From a virus, in the IMG/VR virus record IMGVR_UViG_3300042892_002942, positions 1 through 35,385 of that record: a stretch of 35,385 bases of DNA, one strand, 5' to 3'. Made by a program: the position numbers and the translations under genes. Shown here one piece after another: positions 14,771-22,532 of the stretch (position 1 is its first letter; each line of letters opens with the position of its first letter). The notes beneath the pieces are model-generated. The model was not told the DNA's origin and did no database searches. It saw only the letters and a program-made list of their open reading frames with translations.

Positions 14771-16123
14771 TTATAATTGGAAACCCATAGTTGTTTTATT
14801 CTTTTCTACTTGGCTGGAATAGAACCCTTTATATGATTCTTCAATTAAACTTACCGTATCTGAAATACTCCATGTCTTATCGTCTTCAGCCATTTCTCGG
14901 ATATTATCAGCTAAGTTGGCGATGAATGCTCCTGTGATATTTACCTTCTTACCATTTACGGTTCCTGTTAAGGCATCGTATACTGGTTGCTTTTGCCATT
15001 TCTTATCTAAGTGTATCTTACATACCTTAACTATTTGGTCAGCATCTAAGAAACTGTAATCTAGTGTGAAATTAAAACGTCCTGGTCTTTCGGCAGCCTT
15101 ATCAACTAAACCTTTATCGTTTGTTGATGCCAGTAAGCTTATCTTACGTTTCTTAACACCATCGAAGAATGATAAGAATTGTCCTAATAAACGAGTGTAG
15201 CTTCCGTTATCTCTTGAACCTAAGTACAAATCGATATCATCCATGATGATTACTGCGTTCTCGAATATCTCACAAGCTTCCATTATACTTGTTAAGTCAT
15301 CACTTGTTGAAAAGTCTGGGATAACGAATGTAACGTGTGGGATTAACTTACGTGCAATCTCTCGGATACTTTCTGTTTTACCAGTACCTGGCTCTCCATT
15401 CAATAAGTATCTTGCATTTCCACCTCTAGCAACACGCTTGATGAAATGGTCGATGAACTTTAATTGAGTAGTATTTAATACTAACTCATTGCCAGCCTCT
15501 TTGATATCGATGATTTCGATTCCTCTAAAACGACCTTCTCTTAATTTAACTTTGATACACTTACCTTTGTATTGTGAGTTGTTGAAGGCTAAACCTCTAA
15601 CTTTTTTGTATAACTCTTCAAACTTAGTACCAGCGATACCTTTCTTGATTGTAATATGGAAACGGCTTACTAACTCGTTACGGTTATCAACGTAAGTTTT
15701 TGTTTGGAAGATGAAATCATTATCATCACCATCAACCTTAGCACTGAACCAGAATTGACCTGTGATATCGAATGCACCACCGAAGCTTAATTGACCAATA
15801 ACATCAACCATACCGTAAGTACTTACTGTGATATCTTTATGTTTCCCTTTATAACAATCGTATAAATAATCGTTTAGGATTGCTAACTCAATAAAACTGA
15901 TATCTTCAGTATGTGTCTGAGAGACATAATCTTCTTCATCTTCTTCATCTTCTTCCATATCATAGTGTTCTTCTTGATTTAGGATATCACTAATCGGTAT
16001 ATCTAACATTTCTATGTGTGGTATGCCTTGTGAGGCTTCGCTAACTCGTTTAATAATCGCTTTTTTTAAGTTACTCATATTTTTCTCTTTTGGTGTTACA
16101 ACTTTATTTTTCTCTTTTGCCAT
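14771..16123 (-). CDS. AAA+ ATPase
   Basis: A 450-residue AAA+ protein. The ATPase domain occupies the C-terminal half: Walker A GEPGTGKT at 243-250, Walker B VIIMDDID at 291-298, sensor 1 ASTND at 332-336 and an arginine-finger region AERPGRF at 344-350, like BCS1/FtsH/Cdc48-type ATPases. The N-terminal 200 residues form a separate domain after a basic start and an acidic stretch (MEEDEEDEEDY at 56-66). It may remodel a phage protein complex or a membrane protein; the target is unknown. It is the last gene before the terminator near 14740. Confidence 0.87.
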   Translation of the reverse strand: MAKEKNKVVTPKEKNMSNLKKAIIKRVSEASQGIPHIEMLDIPISDILNQEEHYDMEEDEEDEEDYVSQTHTEDISFIELAILNDYLYDCYKGKHKDITVSTYGMVDVIGQLSFGGAFDITGQFWFSAKVDGDDNDFIFQTKTYVDNRNELVSRFHITIKKGIAGTKFEELYKKVRGLAFNNSQYKGKCIKVKLREGRFRGIEIIDIKEAGNELVLNTTQLKFIDHFIKRVARGGNARYLLNGEPGTGKTESIREIARKLIPHVTFVIPDFSTSDDLTSIMEACEIFENAVIIMDDIDLYLGSRDNGSYTRLLGQFLSFFDGVKKRKISLLASTNDKGLVDKAAERPGRFNFTLDYSFLDADQIVKVCKIHLDKKWQKQPVYDALTGTVNGKKVNITGAFIANLADNIREMAEDDKTWSISDTVSLIEESYKGFYSSQVEKNKTTMGFQL

Positions 16124-16129
16124 ATTTTA

Positions 16130-16759
16130 TTAGTTTTCTCGACCTTCGCCTTTGGTTTGTATTTCTATGTGTGCTAACTTTTCAATTATTTGTTTGTGTG
16201 TGATAGGATAATAATCATGAAGCATACATCCAGCATCAATAACCCTCCTACCTTCATAGAATGTGGCTTCTTCACCATGATGTAAGTTACCATGACAATG
16301 ACCATGTACCATGTAATGTCCGTGATGTTTCTTGTTCCATGAATAAATTGGATAGTGCATGCATACAAACATTATCTCAACTTTCTTTCCATCAACCATT
16401 TCACTTATCCTAACTTCAAGGTAATCTTGTTGACTCTTGAACATTGTAAATTTCTTGATGTCTTCCCACTTGTCATGGTTACCCATTACGAAATGAATCT
16501 CACCATTAAGCCCATGCATCATTCCTTCAACATATGCTTTATCTTCTTTCCTAGCAAAGCTAAGGTCACCTAAATAGATGATAATATCGTTTGGTCCAAC
16601 AACTTCATTCCATCGTGTTTCGATTGCTGTATGCATTTCGTGAACATCATTGAATGGTCGGTTATCAAACTTTAAAACGTTTTGATGGAACAAATGGAAA
16701 TCAGATGTGAAAAACACTTTCTTTTCTTTTCCTTGTGTTAAATCTATATTTAATCTCAT
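16130..16759 (-). CDS. Metallophosphoesterase (small, YfcE/MJ0912-like)
   Basis: A 209-residue calcineurin-like phosphoesterase with motifs in order: FFTSDFHLFHQNVLKFDNRP near 16-35, IYLGDLSF near 65, FVMGNHDKW near 93, CMHYPIYSW near 133 and MVHGHCHGNLHH near 150. All metal ligands are present. Proteins of this build, with FDNRPF after the first motif, are common in phages and hydrolyse phosphoesters; the natural substrate is unknown. The start overlaps the stop of the 39-residue gene by one base. Confidence 0.9.
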   Translation of the reverse strand: MRLNIDLTQGKEKKVFFTSDFHLFHQNVLKFDNRPFNDVHEMHTAIETRWNEVVGPNDIIIYLGDLSFARKEDKAYVEGMMHGLNGEIHFVMGNHDKWEDIKKFTMFKSQQDYLEVRISEMVDGKKVEIMFVCMHYPIYSWNKKHHGHYMVHGHCHGNLHHGEEATFYEGRRVIDAGCMLHDYYPITHKQIIEKLAHIEIQTKGEGREN

Positions 16760-16878
16760 TAATTTTTTTTCCTTTGATTATAAAAATGTTCAATCACTTG
16801 TGTGATAGGGTTGACTGAACAATAACCCCATGTAATTTTTGGTTCGACAACTTGTGTTTGTGTATTACCTGTTAACAT
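16759..16878 (-). CDS. Small hypothetical protein, 39 aa
   Basis: A frame starting MLTGNTQTQVVEPKITWGY and ending EHFYNQRKKN exactly fills the gap between two genes. Its ATG overlaps the upstream stop by one base (TAATG) and its own stop overlaps the next ATG in the same way. That arrangement implies coupled translation and makes it very likely real despite its length. No family recognised. Confidence 0.7.
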   Translation of the reverse strand: MLTGNTQTQVVEPKITWGYCSVNPITQVIEHFYNQRKKN

Positions 16879-17483
16879 TATTTATTATTAGCCTCCATAG
16901 CCGCTTTTAATTTACTAAGAACATCACCAAAATCACCTAAGCTAGCTGTAGCTGGTTTAGAAATGTTGTTATGCTTTTTGAAATCAGCAACTTTCTTTTG
17001 AACATCTTTATCATCGATGTTCTCAGCTCTAGCTATTAAACTTTCACGTCTAATAGACCCAAGTAACCAATTGATATGTTTGTCAGCTTTAAGTGACTTA
17101 GCAACAATCCAATCAGCAAATACTTCATAAGCTGAATTAGACATAAAGGTTGTCGTATCTTTACCAGTAACACCTTGTTCTTTATTACCGATTAATTTTT
17201 TGACAGCAGCTTCATGTGCAGCACTAGGTGTACTCTCTGAAGAATTTTTTAATTCCATTTGGAAAGCTTCAGATTTAACAACCTTATTATAGTTGTCTTC
17301 AGTGGTTAATGCTGCTCTAGTTAACACACACTTAAAATCACCCTTTGGATTTTCAACTATCTTAGTTACATTAGTTGCTGGCATGTAACTCCTAACAATA
17401 TGATTCAAGAACGTTTTAGCCTTAGGATTTTCTAACATACTTTCTAAAGTATCATAGATTTTTTTTCTTTTAATTTCTTCCAT
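16878..17483 (-). CDS. Hypothetical protein, 201 aa, next to an HNH insertion
   Basis: An unrecognised soluble, lysine-rich protein. Its N-terminal segment ESMLENPKAKTFLNHIVRS is repeated, diverged, in the stub at 18113-18205 on the far side of the HNH gene. The C-terminus ends SKLKAAMEANNK. The pattern suggests that the HNH gene arrived together with an alternative 5' end for this gene. The start at 17483 overlaps the HNH stop by 14 bases. Confidence 0.8.
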   Translation of the reverse strand: MEEIKRKKIYDTLESMLENPKAKTFLNHIVRSYMPATNVTKIVENPKGDFKCVLTRAALTTEDNYNKVVKSEAFQMELKNSSESTPSAAHEAAVKKLIGNKEQGVTGKDTTTFMSNSAYEVFADWIVAKSLKADKHINWLLGSIRRESLIARAENIDDKDVQKKVADFKKHNNISKPATASLGDFGDVLSKLKAAMEANNK

Positions 17484-18030
17484 TTTTATTTTCGGTTATT
17501 AATTTACATATTTTAATAAAATAATCATCATTAAAATCAGTTTTCATTTTATTTATATCTTTATGTACCCATTGTACATTACCTTCTATATACCCTATTT
17601 CAGAATTTATTCTATCTAGTGAAGCAGTAATATTTTCCCCATCTTTATTTAAAATTAAATCTAACCCACTAAAAAAACATTTACCTTTTTGTTTTTCAAA
17701 TAACTCCCAAGCATATTTCATAGTTATTAAAAACTCTAAACCACGTTCCACTGATGATTTTTTAATTCTATTAAATTTAGTTTTTGTTAATTCACCTTCA
17801 AAAACCATTTGTTTTCTCCTCATATCAGCTGCTCTACATCTACACCCTTTTGATTCACCAGATTGTAATGCATTAACTCTAACATGACTTTCAACACCAC
17901 ACCTACATTTACATAATACTCTCCATTGTTTTTTATCATATAATGGTTCATCATTAATAACTGTCCAATACTCAAACTTATCACCATTTTTAGGGAAATT
18001 ATGTACCCTACTTCTTCCGTTTTTTTCCAT
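17470..18030 (-). CDS. HNH endonuclease (free-standing homing type)
   Basis: A 186-residue HNH-family nuclease. The N-terminal part carries a cysteine cluster (VLCKCRCGVESHV ... SKGCRC) common in phage HNH proteins, and the C-terminal part the nuclease core: KCFFSGLDLIL, ASLDRINSEIGY and GNVQWVHKDINKMK. Such genes are mobile and cut alleles lacking them. It uses a TATATTTA -7 element upstream, unlike the TACCTTTG of most neighbours, and it separates a gene from a duplicate of its own 5' end. Confidence 0.87.
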   Translation of the reverse strand: MEKNGRSRVHNFPKNGDKFEYWTVINDEPLYDKKQWRVLCKCRCGVESHVRVNALQSGESKGCRCRAADMRRKQMVFEGELTKTKFNRIKKSSVERGLEFLITMKYAWELFEKQKGKCFFSGLDLILNKDGENITASLDRINSEIGYIEGNVQWVHKDINKMKTDFNDDYFIKICKLITENKNGRN

Positions 18031-18044
18031 ATATTTCTTTATAA

Positions 18045-18052
18045 TAAATATA
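18045..18052 (-). promoter_or_regulatory. -7 element ahead of the HNH gene
   Basis: TATATTTA on the minus strand, 14 bases before the ATG at 18030. A -33 TTG at the right distance is not obvious. The surrounding ATATTTATTATAAA also occurs in the leader near 25540. Confidence 0.45.
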
Positions 18053-18112
18053 TCCTTTTTACTTAAAAACCATTTAGTAATGAAAATAAAACAATACCCA
18101 ATGATTAATTAC

Positions 18113-18205
18113 TTAAAATGCTCTAACTAAATGGTTAAGGAATGTCTTAGCCTTTGGGTTTTCAAGCATAGCGTCTAAGCTAGTTTCAATTTGTTCTTTT
18201 GTCAT
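18113..18205 (-). pseudogene. 5' stub (30 codons) of a homologue of the 16878-17483 gene
   Basis: The frame reads MTKEQIETSLDAMLENPKAK then TFLNHLVRAF and stops. It matches the N-terminus of the 201-residue protein (LESMLENPKAKTFLNHIVRS) over about 20 residues. By eye about three quarters of the bases agree over this stretch, and many of the differences are silent. It is best read as the original start of that gene, cut off when the HNH gene and a diverged 5' end were inserted. Confidence 0.7.
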
Positions 18206-18249
18206 AGTTCTTTTCTTTAGTTTTATAAGTAATGCTGTTGTTATCGCTA

Positions 18250-18678
18250 TTATACTAATTCTTCCTTAATAATGTTTGAAACAACTTTGTTATCAAAAGC
18301 TTTACCAGCATTTTGTTTGTTGAATGTTCCCATCAACAAACCAAGATTAGCTTTACCTACTTCTAATATAATCAATCTTACCTTCTCACGAATAATATCT
18401 TCACCCATAAGTTCTGGTTGATATGGCTTGATGTATGATAATTCTAATTCTTGTTCAGCAGTATCTAACCCAGTAGCCTTACGACCTTCTATGTTTTCGT
18501 TGATTCCTTTTTCAAGTGATTTAATTACCTTAAGAACGTTCTCATCAGTTGATTCTATGTTCTTACCTTCTTGAGTTTGAATCGCTCCCTTAAGTACACC
18601 TAAGAAGTTTTTCTTTTCCATGTTCTTAGCTTTATAAGCTTCCATGAAATCTGTGTTAATTCGGTCCTTTATTGTCAT
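18250..18678 (-). CDS. yqeY: YqeY-like protein (GatB/YqeY domain)
   Basis: A 142-residue protein matching the YqeY family: helical, starting MTIKDRINTDFMEAYKAKN, with LGVLKGAIQTQEG, a central ELELSYIKPYQPELM and a C-terminal LLMGTFNKQNAGKAFDNKVV. The domain is related to the tRNA-binding tail of the amidotransferase subunit GatB. The role of free-standing YqeY is not settled, but the GatB link suggests contact with tRNA. It follows the 87-residue gene by two bases. Confidence 0.85.
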   Translation of the reverse strand: MTIKDRINTDFMEAYKAKNMEKKNFLGVLKGAIQTQEGKNIESTDENVLKVIKSLEKGINENIEGRKATGLDTAEQELELSYIKPYQPELMGEDIIREKVRLIILEVGKANLGLLMGTFNKQNAGKAFDNKVVSNIIKEELV

Positions 18679-18680
18679 TG

Positions 18681-18944
18681 TTATTTTATTACTAAATAGT
18701 GATGATAACCTTTACCGTTATCAGTAGCGTAATACGCCCATTTTAATTCTCCTCTATGAACTCTTTCGCTAATAGCTTTGAATTCTTCTTGTTTTGAGTC
18801 AGTTGCTAATCGAATGTATTTATCATCGGAAGCCTTAGCCTTAGTTTTTTTCTCAACTGGTGGCTCTGGTTCTGGTTCTGGACGTTTCTTAGGTACAACC
18901 TTTGGAATTTCCTTCTTTTCAATCTTTTTTCGTTCAGCACTCAT
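18681..18944 (-). CDS. Hypothetical protein with a charged Pro/Glu/Lys linker, 87 aa
   Basis: The N-terminal half is low-complexity and charged (KKIEKKEIPKVVPKKRPEPE, then PEPPVEKKTKAKA); the C-terminal half (KYIRLATDSKQEEFKAISER, WAYYATDNGKGYHHYLV) looks like a small folded domain. No family recognised. It is the first gene after the promoter near 18953 and leads the operon down to the terminator at 14740. Confidence 0.75.
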   Translation of the reverse strand: MSAERKKIEKKEIPKVVPKKRPEPEPEPPVEKKTKAKASDDKYIRLATDSKQEEFKAISERVHRGELKWAYYATDNGKGYHHYLVIK

Positions 18945-18952
18945 TTACTCCA

Positions 18953-18983
18953 CAAATATACGACATTATTTATACGGTTGCAA
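18953..18983 (-). promoter_or_regulatory. Promoter of the YqeY-AAA+ operon
   Basis: TTG-N20-TATATTTG on the minus strand, eight bases before the ATG at 18944. Confidence 0.72.
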
Positions 18984-18990
18984 GTGTTTG

Positions 18991-19179
18991 TCAAACTTTT
19001 TTTGTTATTGTTGTTCCCTCGTCAGTAATAGATACATACGTATCATTTTTCCCATAAGGAAATGGGGTGAATACTTTTGAATAACCGTGATTTAACCAAC
19101 GTTTGAATATTAATTCTCCCTTTGCATTATACAAGTAAAGTTCTTGACCATGTATTTCTTTTCTTAATGTTCCTTCCAT
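18991..19179 (-). CDS. Small hypothetical protein, 62 aa
   Basis: A short beta-rich looking protein (MEGTLRKEIHGQELYLYNAK ... TYVSITDEGTTITKKV). Its start overlaps the upstream stop by one base, so it is the third gene of a three-gene unit starting at 19593. Not recognised. Confidence 0.65.
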   Translation of the reverse strand: MEGTLRKEIHGQELYLYNAKGELIFKRWLNHGYSKVFTPFPYGKNDTYVSITDEGTTITKKV

Positions 19180-19385
19180 TATATTTCGTGACAGTTTAAT
19201 TCAATTTTCTTGTTCTTAAACAAGACTACTAATTCATTGTAACCTTCTTGGTCACTATATGATTTCAAATACAGTTCTAAATAAGGTACAGCATTTTCGA
19301 AATGGTCACATGTTGTACATGATTCAATTACAGCAATAGCTTTTTCTTTAGCTGTTTGGTTTTCTTGATATTGATTGTCATTCAT
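19179..19385 (-). CDS. Small hypothetical protein, 68 aa
   Basis: The start at 19385 (MNDNQYQENQTAKEKAIAVI) is chosen because it overlaps the upstream gene by only 8 bases (ATGAATGA); a longer frame from 19445 would add 20 residues inside that gene. The product is helical, with two cysteines in ESCTTCDHF. Not recognised. Confidence 0.65.
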   Translation of the reverse strand: MNDNQYQENQTAKEKAIAVIESCTTCDHFENAVPYLELYLKSYSDQEGYNELVVLFKNKKIELNCHEI

Positions 19386-19593
19386 TGAGTGAATATTTAA
19401 GTAGTTCTTTACATTTATTACAGTATATCGGCACCTTGCCACCAATTGTTATTGAATAATCATCACCATATGGTCTTAAAACTTTACATTCATCACCATC
19501 TTCATCAGTGCAACTAACATAACAAATAATAGTAAAACATCTATTACACAAGGCAATTGGTGCACCACCATTAAATTTGATTATTGGTTTCAT
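19378..19593 (-). CDS. Putative zinc-ribbon protein, 71 aa
   Basis: The sequence has two cysteine pairs suited to zinc binding: ALCNRCFTIICYVSC near 14-28 and PIYCNKCKELL near 55-65. This resembles a small treble-clef or zinc-ribbon domain, though no specific family is recognised. It leads a three-gene unit with its own promoter. Confidence 0.7.
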   Translation of the reverse strand: MKPIIKFNGGAPIALCNRCFTIICYVSCTDEDGDECKVLRPYGDDYSITIGGKVPIYCNKCKELLKYSLNE

Positions 19594-19605
19594 TATTTAA
19601 TATGA

Positions 19606-19636
19606 CAAAGGTATGTATTAAATTCCATAATACCAA
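19606..19636 (-). promoter_or_regulatory. Promoter of the zinc-ribbon unit
   Basis: TTG-N20-TACCTTTG on the minus strand, 12 bases before the ATG at 19593. Confidence 0.72.
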
Positions 19637-19638
19637 AT

Positions 19639-19893
19639 TTATTTTTCTTCTTTTACAATTAACATATTGTTTAAATTGTCAATCGCTGTTTTTATGAAAC
19701 CTTCTTTTTTACCATAACCACTTTGGTCGGCTAAATTCACCAAGATTTTAAACGCTTCAAAAACACATGAAATATCGTTAACGATAACTGTCTTAGCCTC
19801 ATCTGGTGTTGTTGGTGTGAATTCTATTGGATGTCCAATTGTTAATGCTGGTGTCTTATCAGTATCAACATCTATGTTTATTTTATTTATCAT
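19639..19893 (-). CDS. Hypothetical protein, 84 aa
   Basis: An unrecognised acidic protein, MINKINIDVDTDKTPALTIG ... NLNNMLIVKEEK, with a beta start and a helical C-terminal half (VFEAFKILVNLADQSG). The ATG at 19893 is three bases after the TATATTTG element, predicting a leaderless single-gene transcript. Confidence 0.72.
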   Translation of the reverse strand: MINKINIDVDTDKTPALTIGHPIEFTPTTPDEAKTVIVNDISCVFEAFKILVNLADQSGYGKKEGFIKTAIDNLNNMLIVKEEK

Positions 19894-19896
19894 ATA

Positions 19897-19927
19897 CAAA
19901 TATACTAATTTTAAATTTAGTTTGCAA
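19897..19927 (-). promoter_or_regulatory. Promoter for the 84-residue protein
   Basis: TTG-N20-TATATTTG on the minus strand, three bases before the ATG at 19893. Confidence 0.72.
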
Positions 19928-19938
19928 GTCTTAAATTT

Positions 19939-19960
19939 AAAAAGGGCCGAAGCCCTTTTT
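19939..19960 (-). terminator. Rho-independent terminator after the GP88-like gene
   Basis: AAAAAGGGC and GCCCTTTTT pair around a TTCG tetraloop on the minus strand, directly after the stop at 19963. Confidence 0.9.
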
Positions 19961-19962
19961 AA

Positions 19963-20991
19963 TTATCTCATTAAATCTTGTCTACTAGATTTATTCGTTT
20001 TATGTAATTGTTTTAACTTATCGTAAGTCCCTGTTTTCCTTAAAGTCGATACAGCCTTTCCAGCTTCAGAACCCTTAGGTTGACCACCATGTATAAGTAA
20101 TGCGAAATTGACATCCTTACAACATGCAATCGAATCATCATAATCAATTGGTAATCTTTCTTCTTTTGCTTGTTCAACTGAATAAACAACCTTAGAGTAT
20201 CTTAATTTATTAGCTAAGATTGTTTCCTTATTATCATCATCCATTGATGCAATAAGACGGAAATTCTTTGGCATGCTACCTCTATTAGATAACCAATATT
20301 GAAGTGATGTTGTGTGTGTGTAAAAATTAATATTTGGAAATGCTTGAGATACTAGTATCCAAGCTTTCATGTAGTTGTTAGAGAAAAAATCTCCAGCTTC
20401 ATGTATTCTAAATATTCTTGAACCTTCAAGACCAGCATATTTGATTGAATCAATAATCAATTTAGCCATTCCATCAACACCACCATCTTTTTGTGCTTGC
20501 ATGATTAATGATAAGTTACTAAAAGCTTTCTTATTGGTGCCTGGATATTGGGCTTGTGCTCTAGCTGCATAACACATGTGTTTTGTCTTATCACTAGCAG
20601 CCTTAAGTGAACTACCATCTTTAAATTTTTGACCAGCTTTAGCTGCAAAATTCTTACATGCTGTTGCAAATGGACAAGTATAACCAGCTGGAAGTGATAA
20701 ATAAGGCCAATCTAATTTTTCGTTACCTGTCGAAAAACTAAGAACACAAATATTCTTGTCTACTGGTTTTTCTGTTGGTTGAACACCATGACCAAGTGGG
20801 TCAAAATCTTCTTCTTCTTTTAGATATACATACAATTCATTAACATTATGACCATCAATTTGATAGTCACCTGTCATTTCGTAGTATCCTTTAACTATTT
20901 CGAATAGAGCAATTGGGCCTTCAGTAAGTGTGGACTTAACTCTACCCTCATATAAATTAACCAAACCTTCTCTAAGTAAATTCTTTATCAT
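19963..20991 (-). CDS. GP88-like phage protein
   Basis: A 342-residue protein that resembles the phage 'gene product 88' family. It contains a cysteine-rich segment GYTCPFATACKNFAAKAG, then HMCYAARAQAQYPGTNKKAF, the characteristic FRIHEAGDFFSNNYMKAWI, and THTTSLQYWL further on. Conserved cysteines suggest a metal site. The family function is unknown to me. The gene is preceded by its own promoter (-7 element TATATTTA five bases before the ATG) and followed by a strong terminator, so it is a single-gene unit. Confidence 0.72.
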   Translation of the reverse strand: MIKNLLREGLVNLYEGRVKSTLTEGPIALFEIVKGYYEMTGDYQIDGHNVNELYVYLKEEEDFDPLGHGVQPTEKPVDKNICVLSFSTGNEKLDWPYLSLPAGYTCPFATACKNFAAKAGQKFKDGSSLKAASDKTKHMCYAARAQAQYPGTNKKAFSNLSLIMQAQKDGGVDGMAKLIIDSIKYAGLEGSRIFRIHEAGDFFSNNYMKAWILVSQAFPNINFYTHTTSLQYWLSNRGSMPKNFRLIASMDDDNKETILANKLRYSKVVYSVEQAKEERLPIDYDDSIACCKDVNFALLIHGGQPKGSEAGKAVSTLRKTGTYDKLKQLHKTNKSSRQDLMR

Positions 20992-20996
20992 ACCTA

Positions 20997-21026
20997 TAAA
21001 TATATACTAAAAACAAAAAAAGCCAA
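20997..21026 (-). promoter_or_regulatory. Promoter for the GP88-like gene
   Basis: TTG-N19-TATATTTA on the minus strand, five bases before the ATG at 20991. The TTG comes from the terminator stem at 21021-21035, so terminator and promoter overlap. Confidence 0.6.
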
Positions 21027-21035
21027 CATTTGGCT
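21015..21035 (-). terminator. Rho-independent terminator
   Basis: AGCCAA-ATG-TTGGCT hairpin followed by TTTTTT on the minus strand. It ends the transcript of the 231-residue protein gene. Confidence 0.8.
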
Positions 21036-21124
21036 GGCTTTAATTGGTTATTTTAGTACTTCATGAATGTGACCACCACCGATTACATCAGATAGGGAGT
21101 GTGATACCATTATACTATAAGAGC

Positions 21125-21820
21125 TTACAAGTCTAGTAAATCTTTTTTCTTTTTTATACTGGGGTAAATTTTCTTAACTTCAACTAATTCTCTTGAAGCT
21201 CTGTTCTTTTCTTTGGCATTTTCAACTTTACGATACCATTTAGGGTAATTCTTACCAGCACCCCATGGATTATCATTACCAGCAACTTTATACAACATCT
21301 TTTCATTTTCAGCATCCATTTGATATAGGATGTTATCATGCTCTCTACGATGTGTAATATAATGTTTAGTAATCTTAACTACCAACTCATATGATAAGGT
21401 ACATTGGTATTCTTTATCATTAAAACCTACACGCCAGTACTTAGCTGATTTTGTTGTTTCGAAGAAAAACTTTTGAGCACTAGGACTAAGAGCATCATAC
21501 TTAGCTTTATTAATTTTTTTAAGTCCAGGTTTTACATTCTCCCAACGCTTAGTCTTAGAATTTTTAACTCTAAACTCTGGTGTCTTACCCCATATCATTT
21601 TCTTACATGCATCAAGGGCTTCTTGAAATACATGTGCATCTTCACGCTTTTCAATATCGCTTCTAAGAATCCATTCAGCATTATAACCATGATGAATAGG
21701 TTCATCAAGCTCAACAAGACTTTGATTACGAATGGCCATATTAATTTCATGGTCTTTCATTCTCAATTCAATTAGTTTCTTTTCTTTAAAAAATTTAGGG
21801 TTTCTTTTCTTTTGTGTCAT
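21125..21820 (-). CDS. Hypothetical basic protein, 231 aa
   Basis: An unrecognised, very lysine- and arginine-rich protein (MTQKKRNPKFFKEKKLIELR at the start, KKIYPSIKKKKDLLDL at the end) that could bind nucleic acid. No signal peptide or membrane segment. It is placed right after the RNase P RNA gene, with its own promoter and an ATG four bases after TATATTTG. A role with RNA is tempting from the context but not shown; it does not look like the RnpA protein subunit. Confidence 0.75.
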   Translation of the reverse strand: MTQKKRNPKFFKEKKLIELRMKDHEINMAIRNQSLVELDEPIHHGYNAEWILRSDIEKREDAHVFQEALDACKKMIWGKTPEFRVKNSKTKRWENVKPGLKKINKAKYDALSPSAQKFFFETTKSAKYWRVGFNDKEYQCTLSYELVVKITKHYITHRREHDNILYQMDAENEKMLYKVAGNDNPWGAGKNYPKWYRKVENAKEKNRASRELVEVKKIYPSIKKKKDLLDL

Positions 21821-21824
21821 AATA

Positions 21825-21855
21825 CAAATATACGAAATTCATATCGTTAAATCAA
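21825..21855 (-). promoter_or_regulatory. Promoter for the 231-residue protein
   Basis: TTG-N20-TATATTTG on the minus strand, four bases before the ATG at 21820. Confidence 0.75.
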
Positions 21856-21861
21856 GTAAAA

Positions 21862-22162
21862 AATAACAAGGTGAGCATAGCCTCGATTTTGTTCTATACA
21901 ATCATTTATCTGTCAGTGTTACCACTGGCTGGAGGGTAACCCCTACCACGCACCTACCCGTTCATCATAGAGCTAAAGGAATGCACTCTCCGAACTGTTT
22001 GGCTTGCATACCGTGTTGCGGAAGTGCAAACGATAGCCTTGTTATCCCCTATACGCTAGGGGTAGTCCTCTATCTCCTTCCTCCTTCTTGATATGTCGAG
22101 AACTTCCTCTAAACCAACTATCCTTTCGGGTGATTCAGCGATTGTTCCTCGGCCTTGTTATT
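21862..22162 (-). ncRNA. rnpB: RNase P RNA (catalytic subunit, bacterial type)
   Basis: A gene-free stretch of about 300 bases with the landmarks of bacterial RNase P RNA. The ends pair perfectly (AATAACAAGG with CCTTGTTATT, helix P1). Near the 5' end GAGGAAGTTCTCGA corresponds to the conserved GAGGAAAGTCCGGG, and near the 3' end ACAAAATCGAGGCTATG corresponds to ACAGAACCCGGCTTA. The P4 pairing is kept although its bases differ: CTCGA pairs with TCGAG. GGGTAGGT followed by GACAGATAAATGATTG matches the well-known GGGTAGG ... AGATGAATGATTG block. RNase P removes 5' leaders from tRNAs; the tRNA array lies just upstream. It begins six bases after the stop of the 120-residue gene and ends in TTATTTTTT. 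Confidence 0.85.
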
Positions 22163-22167
22163 TAATT

Positions 22168-22530
22168 TTATATGTCTTCTGCTAAATCATCAACACAACT
22201 ATTACAGTAATAATGTGGTGTGTAATCTTCATGTATTTCTGCCGAAAATGGGTTAGGTCTTAAATATACATCAGCCTTCACCGATTTACAACACACACAT
22301 CTTTGATGAATTGGATTATCACCTATAATCTTTGTCAAGATATAATTTAAAATAGTAGCTGGGTTTAAATAACCTTGTCCAGCATCAATAACCTTTTGAC
22401 TATGAATATCAGTAAACTTAGGGAAATATCTTTTTCCTTCTGTATCGTAAATAGCTACAGTATTTCTACCAATCTTGTATTCCCATGGTTGACCATTAAC
22501 TGTTAATGGTCTTGTATCGTTTCTTTTCAT
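22168..22530 (-). CDS. Putative zinc-finger protein, 120 aa
   Basis: An unrecognised protein whose C-terminal part holds two cysteine pairs, RCVCCKSVKADVYL and YYCNSCVDDLAEDI, likely a zinc site. The N-terminal half (NGQPWEYKIGRNTVAIYDTE) looks like a small beta domain. It is cotranscribed with the 94-residue gene upstream and the RNase P RNA downstream. Confidence 0.75.
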   Translation of the reverse strand: MKRNDTRPLTVNGQPWEYKIGRNTVAIYDTEGKRYFPKFTDIHSQKVIDAGQGYLNPATILNYILTKIIGDNPIHQRCVCCKSVKADVYLRPNPFSAEIHEDYTPHYYCNSCVDDLAEDI

Positions 22531-22532
22531 TG

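Noticed and set aside
21862-22162. tmRNA or group I intron as an explanation for the structured stretch.
   Set aside because: There is no tRNA-like alanine acceptor or tag frame, and no split exon around it; the conserved blocks match RNase P RNA instead.
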